From Aphanomyces cochlioides (Eukaryota > Oomycota > Saprolegniomycetes > Saprolegniales > Verrucalvaceae): a stretch of 64,000 nt of DNA. Shown here piece by piece: positions 18,201 to 29,712 of the stretch. Location: positions 4,030,001 to 4,094,000 of the forward strand of contig JAHQRK010000001.1 in the NCBI GenBank assembly GCA_019828595.1, written 5' to 3'. The stretch's first letter is position 1. Every line of letters starts with the position of its first letter. The notes below the pieces were generated by a model, which saw nothing but the letters and a program-made list of their open reading frames with translations, ran no database searches and was not told the origin of the DNA. Made by a program: the position numbers and the translations under genes.

Positions 18201-21200
18201 TTGGAGTCGCTGTGAAAGAAGAACAAGTGCCTTTTGTTGTGCTGAGAACTTGACGGCCTGGTCGTGACGAAAATTTGCCCACGACTTGACTGCTCTTTTC
18301 AGAGTTTGGATGTTGGAAATCGATTCAATTTTCGCTTTCCGCTTTTGCGTCATGATGAAATGCTGCCAGTGGCGCCACCGACGTTGATAAATTTCCTGCC
18401 GTCCTTTGATAACTGCACGAAAGATTTGCCGCCAAGATTTCCACCATTTTGTCGTTTGAGTACTCGTCAAGTCAAGAATGCGCACACTAGACAATTCTTT
18501 ACGACAGTGCAAGATCTGTCAAGCTTACTGGTTACGATGGGCTACAAGATCTTGCCATCCAAGAAACGACGAGCGAATTGATCGAAATGTCTTTTGGTGC
18601 AAGTGTTGCTCACACTTGGAGCGAACAACGTGTCGTCTTGCACTGTAAACTTTCCAAGCTCGATAGATTTTCAACAACCGATTCGCTGTCGCGCGCTCAA
18701 GACACGAGCGAATTCGCCGTTGGCGCATTGCAAATACCTTTATGGCTCGGAGCGATTTGGCGAGGCAATGTGTTCTCCACATTCGAGTCTACGTTTCAAC
18801 TGTCAGTGGGCATGAGATAAATCGAAAAGTACCGCCAGCCTAGTCTTGATGTGCATCGACTGTGAACTTTTTGTCCAAGAATACCAATCTTGAATGCCTT
18901 GCTCTGCCTGTTTATGCGTGGCAAATTCAGTCGCCAAACGCTTGAAATATTGATGTCGTGCCCACGAGCTCCAATCTCGCAAGGTCACCAACGTCAATTT
19001 TCCGCAATGTCTTTGTCGAATGCAATGGACCAAGTGGTTCTGAGCTCGTTCTTGCTGGCTCCATTTGCAATGATGACGAAGTCGATCTACGTGAATTTCA
19101 ATAGAATCGCGCTTGAAATCAATTACGTATTCCATGATGGAGAAGTCGTTGATCACGCCAATATGAAGATCGCTGTCTCATCGAATGCCGTCGATGTGCG
19201 GCGTGACACCACTCCAGCAAGTATTCACGAAGTACGCGATTTTGATGAAGACGCAGAGCAGCCTAGACGTGTACACGATTATAAGCTCATCGAAGCAGGG
19301 AAAAATATGTTACCTCGAGGGATTTTCGGTGCCGCCGTCGTCGCTCATTCCAAGCGCACCAGGCCCTACAGTAGCTTTTCAAGCATTTCTCGAGTGTTGC
19401 GATTGTACCGAAAACATGAGAGCTGGAGGAGAACTTCGAGGCGTAGCATACTTGCTTGAAGAGCGTTGCGAGCCTCTTTCAACGTCATAGCAATCAGTCG
19501 CCAGCTATTTAATGCTCGTCGTAGCAGACGGGTAATGCATGCCGCAGTCACAGTTAGTTTGACTTGAGCACGATCTTGTCGATATTCTCTGTACTCGTTC
19601 CATGCACACCACACATTTTGCAGCAGTCGACATAAATGCATGGCGTGAAGTTTGAGCCCAGCCTCTCTTCGCGAGACTTGCAACTTAGCAACATGTGACC
19701 AATGTGTCAAGGCTCTTGCTTGGCAGGTTTTGCGAGTAAATGACAAGGCCTTGACGTTATTGCTGGCTTTGGTATGGGTTTCCAGGATCCATTGGCACCA
19801 CAAGGCAAGGACTCGTCCCTAAGCAACTTAAGACCGGCACGTTATGACTAAAGTAACCTGCTGCAGCCGAAGCCAGTGCGCTGAAGCTAGTCGATTTAAG
19901 CGACTCATTTTCACAAACTAATCTGTGAGTTCAGCGGTTGCTAGCTTGTGGCACGACGCACCTCAGTCCATGCGTCGAAATGCTGTCGATGAAGTCGATG
20001 ATTCCAATGCCATAAAGCTTTTGCCGTCTTGGATCGGCGAGCCGTTTTGTCGTTATGTACCAGCATCCAGCGCTATTTTGTGCTCACTTGATTTGATCTT
20101 TCGTGGTGATTTTTTACCTCAAACCATTGTAGAGTTGCAACGCACGTCCACCGCTGCACGATCGTAGTCATCGTCATTTTCATTTGAGGAGAGGAATTCA
20201 AGTAGCCTTCAAGCTCCTTGACGGCGGCACAAGTGGCGGCTTTGCGACGTTGGCGGTGATATGCGTATCTCCATTTCTTCCAAGACTGACAGCGGCTGTG
20301 AAGACTCACCATGAAATGAACTTGTTCCTCCTTCGTCTTGTGCACGGCCATGGATTCACGCCAAGCTTGCCAACCATGATAACGCTGGATATGTCTCCAA
20401 ATTTGTACGACTCGACGAAGCTTTGGCTGTCGTGCCACGAAGTTTCGCCATTGAGACCATAAACGTTGTAGACTTCGTAAAGCCATGACTTGTGCATTGG
20501 CTTGAACCGAGTGGAGAATAGCGGAGACTTGAGAGTGCCATGCGTCAAGTACAGACCGCATCAATCGCTCTTTTTGACTGGCAATGAATACATGCACGGT
20601 CCAGCTAAGGTGATTGTAACGTAGCCATCCAATCAAACCTAGACCGGCATGATAAAAGGCAACTAGCAACTGCATTACATGTATCAAGGAGTCGACGTCG
20701 ACGATGCAATCGAAACTCGCGCAAATTACATGCCAGCTTGGTGTGCCTAGCCCAGATGTAGAATCTACAAAATCTTGTGCGGAAGCAAGAGTTCAACACA
20801 TGAAACATACCTAAATTCCACGAGGTAATGCATTCTTTTGGCCGAGAACGCACGTAATTTCTCCAAGAGGTCATTCTTCATATCGACGTACTTCCTCCAC
20901 AGCTTCAAGCAAATCCAGACTTTGGTTTGAAGATGCGTCGTAACAATGGACTGGACTTGATTCCGCTGCTTTTGTTGCTTTTTTGCAATTTGCCACCAAG
21001 CGGCGTGGCACCGTCCAAGTAACCTCGACGAATAGACTTTTATGGCATTCGCTGTAGTCAAATGCTCAATATGGTGGTGGTGGATGTATTCTCTCCATCG
21101 TTCAAAGCGCATGACAATTTTATGTTGACGACTCCGCTCTTGTAGGTAATGTAGCCCAAGATTCTGCTTTCGTCTTGCTTGAGTATATGCTATCCAGCTT

Positions 21201-24200
21201 TGAAATGAAATGCGCAGAACAGTATTGTGATGCTTCAGCCTGGCGTCTTGCTGGTTGGAGTTTGAAATTCGTTTTGCAACGACAGCATGCCACCACTAGC
21301 ATCATATCGTCAGATACGGTAAAGATGCAATATCTCACTTGGTTGACGATAAGGTGCAGTCGAAATGCTCGCATACGATTGAATTGGACGATCTGCACTC
21401 GACACTTGCTTGCTCGGGCGGTGGAATAACCATACCAGGAGCGAAATGCCTTTGCAGTGAGTGTCGACATAATTCGGGCTTCTCTCAAGAGCGTCCAGTG
21501 GCGAATTTTCTGTTGAAATGTGGTCTCAGCACGAAGAATTCGGACAGCACGACTTTGCAGTAGCCTGCACAATGCTAATCTGCACTGCTTCAACTTTGAC
21601 TTTATGCAAGAAGATTTTTTACTCCACTCCCGCCATGCAATAAAAACTCTGCGCCCAATGTTGTCGCTCCAATGTGCCTATGGAATAGATTATACAGGGT
21701 ATCAACATATTCCGTACTTTGGCTCGAACTAGCGCTGCAGCCCTCAACCGCTTACCAAAAATACATGTTCTCCAGCGCTGCCAAAGATTTGTCAATGAAT
21801 GTTGACGCCAATATTTCAAGGCTTTGAGCACTGTCGCTCGTTGTCGTGTTCGTTTCGACGAGTCCAGTCGCCATGATTGTACGGCGTGGTGCATCCAAAA
21901 TTGATCAGCTATAGCATAGCTCTGTCGTTTATCTTGTTGCTGAGTATTCCATCGTCGCCATTGTTGAAAGCTCCTGAGCATTTGACCATGTTCAAGCGCT
22001 CTTTGAAGAGCGAAGCTTTTTTCGCGCAGATGCAAACGAGTACAGGTCACGTTTCTCCACCCTTTGAAACTGGAGTGAAGAAGGTGGAGGTGTAGTGCGA
22101 GTATTGATTTTCCCAATAAAGCTCGCCTTTGCTTTGTCTTTGCGTTCACTTTAACCCAGCGAAGCCAAGATCGACAGAGGCGTTGTTTGCGCCAATATGT
22201 GATTGCTTTGATCTTGAGACTGTTCCTGTAGCGCTTTTCTCTTGCCTGATGAGCCCAATGGTATATTATGGCACGGAGTAACGATATATCGCGCTTCGAC
22301 TTTGTAAATATCACAAAACGTTTGCATTCAACGCGACGCCTAATAGATGAATGTTAGTTGAGGCGAGGCTTTGACATTGTACTTGGCATAACGCTGCCAT
22401 TCGTGTAAGACTTGATGCAGATGATTTTGACTTGTGGACTGCTGGTGATTTCGCGCAACGTCAATCAAGGCTAGATGGATTGCCCAAACGGACCACACCA
22501 AGTGTATCAGTACAATTTCGTGACTTCTTTGAAGACGACACTGGAGAAGTCGAACTTTCTGTCGCTTCTCGACGACATCACGCCATGCTCTGAGCAACCT
22601 AGCTGATCGTCGAAATTCGTTGGTAACAATGGTAATTGTCCACGATTGCCGCGTTCTCACAAACTTCAGCAAATCATTAGTTGTGGGAATTGCAATATGC
22701 CAAAGCATACCTGGCTCCAGTTGCGTAAAATCGCTTTCAGTTGTCGATAGCTTGCACGCATTTGAAACTGATTGATGTAATGAGCTCGCTGCCTCTGGAA
22801 TTGACGGAGAGATTTCCAAGCAGCAAAAATTGCGGTTTGAGTGCGAGCGTCAATTTGTCGGCGAATGACAGAGATAATTATTCCAATAACTTTTTGCTTC
22901 TTCCATCGTCTCCAGAAACGACGCTTGTGAATGTGATGGAGCTCTCGAGTCGCATCAACTGCTTCTTGCATTGAGATACGAGTGCACCTGCATATACCAT
23001 GAGTCAGTGGTTGGAAATATATTGAGTACATTCGCCAGGTTTGGAAGCAGTGGCTGTTGCATGCTTTCAAGAAAACACGAGGTAGCGTTGTTTGAAGCAT
23101 AAGCAGTCGTCGCCGTCTCAACAGAAGCGCAAGCCATTGCTTGCACATTTTCTGAGTGAGAGATCTTTCAGCGTGCTGTACAATTGTTAATACTTTAAGG
23201 ATGGGCGGCAAAAGGTACCTCTGTAGCAATGGCATTCATGGCTTTGGTCACTTGCTGATCTATACACCATTCGGTCCATTTTTGAACTGCCCGTTTGTAG
23301 AAATGGAGATTTGCTATAGCGTCGCATTGCATATTCTGACAGTGTCTCCTATGGCAAGCTTTCGTGGCAGCACCCCACTGCAACCATACGCGGCGGATCA
23401 TCGTCAACTGGTTTCGACGCATAGCCCTGCGCGCTTGCATGAGTTGCGTTGTTGCCAAATGCCACTGGTGAAATAATCGTCGGCACCGGTAGAATGCATA
23501 CGAACGAAAAATCTTGTGCTGCAAAATCCGTCGTTTTTGCCAAGCACGCCAAACCTACGGCGTCAGATAAGCGTCGCGGGAACTTGTCTCAACAAATTAC
23601 CGCTTTCTTTACATGGTGATGGTGAAACTGCATGATATGGTCGTGAAAGAACTTGGCTTGAAGGATATGTCGGGTGTAGAGAACCCAGTGGCGCCAAACC
23701 GTGCCAACAAGACTTCTCTGGTGGCCACGCAGCTTGATTGACTCATGGAGAGCTTTTTTCCAGCACTGCCACGTTTGTATCCGCACCCAGTTCGTGTGTC
23801 GAGAGGAGATTAGCCGGCAACGAGGTCCAAACCACCCGGAAAAATCTCTCCAAGCGTGAAAACATCGATCGCGGCGACGATAAAGTTGATGCAGCCATTT
23901 TCGTTCAACCGCCAGCGAGCGTTTTGTTGAAAGCGAAATGTGATGTATCCACTCTCTCCATATTCTTGCAAGAAGCCACTGGCACATTCGTTGATCGACT
24001 GCTCGAAGCACTTTGATGTTTGAAATTGGCAGATTCTTTGTGTAAACAACATACTCGCTCCATGTCGCCACATGAACTGGAGCAGGATGTGCAAGTTGGA
24101 GCCACCGAAAGCTTGCCCGGACTTGCAGCGGTTCTAGTTTGCTACAGGCAACAATAATGTCAACGCAAGACCATCTTCAACGCTCTACCACACGATTTTG

Positions 24201-24425
24201 GCGTAAACTCGTCGTTTCCATCTTGAGAAAGCTCTGTTGAGTACTCGGTCGTGACGCACTGAAGCGACATGCACGTTGCGAATGCCTACACAACGTTGAT
24301 GGATTGTTTCAAGAGAGAATTCAAACTGGACTGCTTTGACGAGATCTCCTTTGGTTGTGGATTAAATGGGATACGACCCGCGGTAGTGTTCAAAACATCC
24401 AAGAACCGATCTCTCTACGAGTCAT
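15251..24425 (-). CDS. Giant Sfi1-type centrin-binding repeat protein (roughly 2,700 aa)
   Basis: Sfi1-family proteins form long single helices coated with centrin at centrosomes, spindle poles and basal bodies. From ATG 24423-24425 (MTRREIGDLVKAV after splicing a GTTCTT...CAAAG intron) to the TGA at 15251-15253, minus-strand exons join in frame through short introns. The product is dominated by tandem units of about 30-40 residues with a Phe/Leu-x-x-Trp core: RAFSRWKRR, CFHAWRDFSGW, SVLDAWHSQV, RVFDAWQSYI, SVFSAWSAW, ESFQAWRCLA, LFHWHAY. I see dozens of such units. I checked continuity at 19.3-19.9 kb, at 17.3-17.5 kb and at 15.7 kb, the places where it might have been two genes; each joins in phase. 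The first ATG is only 31 bp from the upstream gene's stop. Confidence 0.8.
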
Positions 24426-24455
24426 TCGATCACTGGGAATACAGTAATGGCCAGT

Positions 24456-27065
24456 TTACTGTTTGGTTTGCCTTGGCAAGTCGGGTCGCCTATTCAAAGA
24501 CGTCAATATGGCAAAATATACCAATAGCAATACATAGAGCATGAGTTTCTTGCGCCAGTCTTCTTCCGGCTCCAGCGATAAATTCAAGAGAATTCGATGC
24601 AAGTGGCGATGCTGTCCCCCTGAGTGGACTGCGACTTGGAGCACTTCAAGGAGGGATAGTGTCGTTCGGCCATATTTACTTTCAGCTTGTCGTAGAATGC
24701 GGTCGATGTTTTCGACTAGAATGCAGATTGATCAACCAACGCGCGCTCACATGAGATATCTTACCATATTCCATACCGGCAGACAACCACAAACCAATAT
24801 CGTTCCACCAACGTTCCGTGACGCTTCAAGATCTCGCTCAAGCCAATCAGACGAAATCACACAGTCATTCTATTTCGACTCATTACGTAACCATGCTAAC
24901 TTGGCTTCGCGAGATCGACGCAGCTCGTCGACACTACAATGCATGGCCTGAATTGATTCACTCTTGAACTCGTGATATACCTATACGCGCTGTAGTCTGT
25001 GCGTTGTACCCGCGGTTGTCCGTATACTGGTTCCTTCTTTGCAGGGTATGGCCAAAGTGTCCGTGTATCGGGGAAATCATAGCGCACACTAGGATGTGGC
25101 TGATAGGATGGACGATGGTCATCAAACTAGAGAGACAAGTCGAGGGCACGCTACAAGACTGATATACTCACTTGATTGGACTCGGGCACATCGTCCTAAG
25201 GACATGGCACTCTCATTCCCTCATTTGATTCAGCACGGGTGACAGTACCTCGTCGTAGATTTCACGCACGAGCATGTCGAATCGCAACAGCACATTTGTA
25301 TCATCAAATGGAGATGTCGTCGTCTTTGGAACAGACCATGAGTCAACTTGCCGGATCAATGGCGGAACAATTGGGTTTGGATCGTCATCATCATTGGCGA
25401 TTTCACACGCTGTTCGTCCCATGACACGAATCTAACAAATTTTATCATTCACGGATATTGGCGCAAAGACCTCACCCGTGCACTTTCTGCTTCTCTCTTT
25501 TCGTCTTCCGCTCGTCGTGTTGCTGCAGCGGCGTCGGCAGCAGCTTTTGCTTTTTTCTCTTTGTCATGTTTTTCTTCATCTTCTTTCTCTTGCTGCTCTC
25601 GAACGTCCAAATTAAGCCTAAACAAATTCCTTAGATAAAATGTTGTCGCAATGCGCAAATTACCGGAGACGCAACGTATGCATGGCGATGCTCAAGTCTT
25701 CGACAATATCAAGAGCTGACACTGATGCCATAGACGTGTATTCATCACTTTGATTGTCGTCCTCCTCCTCACTTTGGCTGAAGGTTTCCACGACGTCTTG
25801 TGTGTTGTACAAGATGTTCTGTGGTGGAAAGGGGAGACTGACAGGCGTTTCGTCGAGCTTCCACATGTCTTGGATGGCTTGCGTTCGTTCGACTGCTGTG
25901 GCTTTGACGCGTTGTAATTCCTCCAAAATTGACTCGACATTTTCTTCCATCCCGATCTCTGTTGGGGCAAAAAGTGTTGGCAATTGTGACGTTGTCGCCT
26001 AAGCAATCAAAAGTTAGTAAATAGCATACGAGAACAAGCACAGAGTCGAGTCGAGCAAGAATTGCATTGAGGTCACGGTCGTCAGTTACGGCTTGCGCAT
26101 GAATAATATGATCCAGTTGCGGTGATGTTGCTGCAGCTGCCTCAGACGCCTACGAGATAATTTCTTTGGCGTCAGTAAGAATAACAACCTTCTCCAAGCG
26201 TTGAAGAACTGTGTTCACTTCTTGTTGCGTCGTGATGCCATTGGAACGAATTACATGTGCAGCATGGCGCGCATCTGCACTTGGTGTTGGGTTTCCCGCA
26301 GGAGGAGCTGTATATGATTTCGCCTTCTTGGTAAGCAGCTCAAATGCAGCGTCAAGCTCCGTCGCCACATTCAGTGCTGATACAGGCAAGACTGGTGCAC
26401 GTTTCTCCTCTTCTTGCGCTTCAGCTGCCATTTCGAGTGCATTTCGCTCGACGAATCCTGCCAGGGCATGCGTCATGTCCTTGTCAATTGTCAAGGCAGT
26501 CTTGCGAATAATATCCGCCGTGGTTGTATTGACTTGCACTTCTCGAGTGGTACATTCCTAGCTCTTCGGTTTATTTTGTCATATGGATGAGAACAACCTC
26601 CTCACGAGGAGTTGAATGGTCCTTGGAGGGCTTTTCTTGCTGCTCGAGAAGCATCTCTGCGATCTTTTCATCTAAGTGATGACGAGGCGAGAATGCGTAC
26701 TTTCCCTACAGACGGATCGTGAAAAACAAGGCGCCAACAAGTGCGCCAATTACCACAGATGGAAGGGGAGGAGGTGGAGGTGGCGGAGCTCGCCGAACTG
26801 GAGACACTGCACGACGTTGATGTGCCAATGGAGACGTGGATTTGCGCGCCTCGTTTAAATGACGCGGAGTGTGTTTTCTCACAATTCGATGAAGGTGTTC
26901 AATATCTTGCTCAACAGATCGATCCTCCTCCATCACTACACGACTTCTTGTCTTTGTCGTGTCAACGGCACGTCTTGGAGAGCGGGGTTGGAGCGGATAT
27001 CCTTGGCGGAAGCGTTCAATCAAGCCTTCCACTGACGTGTCGCTTCCGCCATCGTCGTGGCTCAT
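24456..27065 (-). CDS. Hypothetical protein with two predicted membrane spans
   Basis: Multi-exon minus-strand gene starting at ATG 27063-27065 (MSHDDGG) and ending at 24456. Exon edges traced include 26714/26671, 26598/26557, an intron GTTGTT...CGTAG at about 26150, and later exons through 25.0 and 24.7 kb. Order: disordered Arg/Ser-rich N-terminus, a proline run before a first hydrophobic span (SVVIGALVGALFFTI, near residue 105), charged helical middle (TADIIRKTALTIDKDMTHAL, NVESILEELQRVKATAVERT, a Lys/Glu/Ala-rich coiled coil), a Tyr/Pro-rich stretch (SYQPHPSVRYDFPDTRTLW), then ENIDRILRQAESKYGRTTL and a final span LMLYVLLLVYFAIL before a basic tail. No family recognised. It starts 31 bp after the Sec20 stop. 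Confidence 0.6.
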
Positions 27066-27095
27066 CACGTGACAGTTACAAAATAAAATATTTTA

Positions 27096-27692
27096 TTACA
27101 TGATCCAGAAGAGAGGAATGTAATGGCGCGGCAATCGTTCAACGACAACAAGTAGAACGGCCGCTGCGAAGATAACAATGCCAGCGGTAATCCAAATCTT
27201 ATCCATGCGAGCTTGATGATCCAACTGCTTGAGCAGCCGTTGAGCCCGGTCGAGCTCTTCTTTGACTTCTGCGTATCGATCGTGTGTCTTTTTTAGCTCA
27301 CTCGTGCCTTCGCCCATGCGTTGCCGCACAGCCTCTGAAAACTCGATTTGCTCGCGCAAGGCTCGATTCGTTCGCGCCATGGATCGATGCACATCCCCAT
27401 GAGTGGCTTTGACGGATTCACCGCGGACTTTTGCGTCGGTAGTCAATTCGTCGTGTTCCTCTTTAAGAATCCGACGGCGCTGGACTTGTGTCCATTGTTT
27501 CAAGAGTGCTTCGCCGCGGGCTTTCTGCTGTTTCCACATCTCGCGATGATCTGGATCTTCCTCGATCTTTTGCGACAGTTTGCTTATCGCGGCTTGGAGA
27601 CGATCATGGATACCCGATACTTCCTGCGAGCAAATGTCGCCACTGCCGCCGCGGAGGAGGGTCTCAACGTGGTCAAAGAGAGGCTGCGCCAT
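27096..27692 (-). CDS. SEC20: Sec20/BNIP1-type SNARE
   Basis: Qb-SNARE of Golgi-to-ER retrograde transport. Single exon, 198 aa with a confirmed ATG. An N-terminal coiled coil is followed by the SNARE-like helix (RTNRALREQIEFSEAVRQRM through EELDRAQRLLKQLDHQARMD) and a C-terminal tail anchor (KIWITAGIVIFAAAVLLVVV) with a short luminal end. The DRAQRLLKQLDHQ...DKIWI arrangement matches Sec20 C-termini. It shares a divergent promoter with the G3BP-like gene. Confidence 0.8.
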   Translation of the reverse strand: MAQPLFDHVETLLRGGSGDICSQEVSGIHDRLQAAISKLSQKIEEDPDHREMWKQQKARGEALLKQWTQVQRRRILKEEHDELTTDAKVRGESVKATHGDVHRSMARTNRALREQIEFSEAVRQRMGEGTSELKKTHDRYAEVKEELDRAQRLLKQLDHQARMDKIWITAGIVIFAAAVLLVVVERLPRHYIPLFWIM

Positions 27693-27890
27693 TTTCCTTT
27701 AAAATGGAGAAAAAATTTGATTTCCACCAAAAATAAATTTGAAAAAAAAATATGAGGTGAAAAATTGTGGTCCATTTTTTCAGAAATATCTTTTTTGTTC
27801 GAAACAAGTGAAAAAAAGATTTTTTGAATGACAATTTCGGATGACTCAAGGTGATAAAAAAACTTTGCAACCAAGTTGTATCTGGGGATT

Positions 27891-27913
27891 TCCGGATAAG
27901 TCTATCCGGATAA
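27891..27913. promoter_or_regulatory. Two TTATCCGGATAA-type elements in the Sec20/G3BP divergent promoter
   Basis: TCCGGATAAG (27891-27900) and TATCCGGATAA (27903-27913) lie 43-65 bp upstream of the plus-strand ATG at 27956 and about 200 bp from the Sec20 start. Confidence 0.55.
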
Positions 27914-27955
27914 AGATTTCAATTTGTGGTTTAGAACATTTGGTTTTCGAACGTG

Positions 27956-29468
27956 ATGAGTGGTCCTTCTGCCTCAGCGCCGCACCCGACAACGGTCGGC
28001 AATGCATTTGTCAAGCAGTATTATAGCTTGCTAACGGAATCCCCCGAGACGCTTCACCGTTTTTATAAGGATGAAAGTACGTTCAGCCACGGATCGGGAT
28101 CGCAACCTGAAGAATCGGTGTCGGGCCAAGCGAGCATCAACAGCACGATTCTCAAGAAGCGTTACAGTGGGGCGGTTGTCCAATTGGACCATGGATCGAT
28201 TGACTGCCAAGCCAGTCAAGCGGGAGGTGTAGTTGTCTTGGTTACGGGTGTCATCACGTTGCAAAACAGCGCGCCAACCCATTTTGTCCAAACGTTTTTC
28301 CTCGCCGTGCAAGAAAAAGGCTTCTTTGTCCTCAATGATGTCTTGCGATTCCTCAACATCCCTACTAAACCTGCGTCGCCAGTGAAGAAGGCTGTTCCAG
28401 CTCAATCTCCATCAAAAGCTACCCAGACGCAGGCAACAGCCACGCCAACAACCCCCGTGGTGCAATCCCCTAAACCCAAGTCAATTCCTTCGCCACCTTT
28501 GCCTCCAACGAAAGCTCCATTGCTGACACCCGTTGAGACCAAGGAAGCTGTGCTATCGCCCAAGCGAGCTCCTCCTGCATCCCCGAAGAAGCCAGCTACT
28601 CCATCTGCTGGTGTTGTCGAAGAAAACAAGCGCCCAGAGTCGCCAAAGAAAGAGTACCGATATATATGATCACTTCCACATTGACTACATTTTTAGGGAA
28701 AAGGTTGTTTCACCCAAAGGAAAGCAAAACGCGAAGAATGCCAAGCCCTCTGCACCTGTAGCTGGTGACGAAGAACCGGTTGCTCCTGTCGATACGACAC
28801 CTAAGAGCTGGGCATCTCTTGTTGCTGGCTCCAAGAAAGCTGTGGCTGTTGCAACTGTTGCCAAAGCTGCCGCTTCTGCCGCGCCTGTGGAGTCTCCCCG
28901 TAAGAAGGCGGCAACCACTTCTTGGGACGACGAACCTGCCCCCGAAGCTCCTGCTACCACAGCCTCTCCTCCTGCCGCTCCTGCTGCTACCCAAAAGACA
29001 CGCCAAACTTATTTTAGTTTGTACGTGCGTGACGTGCCACTCGAAACAACGTCGAATGAATTGAAGGAAGTGTTCAAGTCGCACGGCAAGATTGCCAACT
29101 CGAACGTCATTGAAGGCAAGGGATACGCTTTTATCGATTTTTACGAAGAAGAAAGCGTGAAGAGCGTCTTGGAAGCATTGGAAGGAGGAAAGACGTTTGC
29201 TGTCCACGACAAGACTCTCCACGTGTCCCAGCGCTTCCAAAAGGAGCACAAGGGCAATTTTGGTGGCCGTGGCGGCGGTCGAGGCTCATACAATGCCAAT
29301 GGCGGCGGACGTGGTCGTGGAGTCAACGGTGGCCGTGGTCACCATCAAGCAAAAGACAGTGGGGCTAGAAACAACACCACGAACCCCACACAACCCCGAG
29401 AAAACAAAGGCGGTCGAGGCCGTGGCAATGCCGGACGCGGCCACACTGCGCCTGTTGCTGCCAATTAA
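27956..29468 (+). CDS. G3BP-like RNA-binding protein (NTF2-like + RRM + RGG)
   Basis: Ras-GAP SH3-binding-protein type; such proteins nucleate stress granules and bind mRNA. Model: exons 27956-28653 and 28697-29468 with a 43-nt intron; 489 aa. Residues about 10-130 form the NTF2-like domain (VGNAFVKQYYSLLTESPETL, HGSIDCQASQAGGVVVLVTG, FVQTFFLAVQEKGFFVLNDV). A long Pro/Ala/Lys low-complexity linker follows. An RRM starts at TYFSLYVRDVPLETTSNELK and includes GYAFIDFYEEESV. The C-terminus is RGG-rich. The domain order is that of G3BP. The GTG upstream is not needed as start. Confidence 0.9.
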
Positions 29469-29712
29469 ACTAGATGAGACGTAGAGAGAGACTGAGACGT
29501 TGGGTCAAGTCTTGTCGACGATGTAGATCTGTAACCATAATCTAACGGGAGTAGTTCCATGACGTATTCCTCGACTCACAGTTGAATTTTCTCCTGCATA
29601 CTTTATCCAAGATAAAATTCAATGGGAACCACATGTTCGAAATTACTTGATTTTTGTATACTATACAATTGGCCTGTCGAATTTGTCGCCGCCTCAAACG
29701 AGAAATTCCAAA

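Noticed and set aside
18890..19459. Plus-strand open frame of 189 codons inside the Sfi1-type region
   Set aside because: It lies antisense to minus-strand exons that join in phase and carry the Trp repeat; its own composition has no recognisable domain.
28685..29249. Antisense frames over the G3BP-like gene rich in Ser/Gly/Arg
   Set aside because: They are mirror images of the low-complexity and RGG coding sequence on the plus strand.
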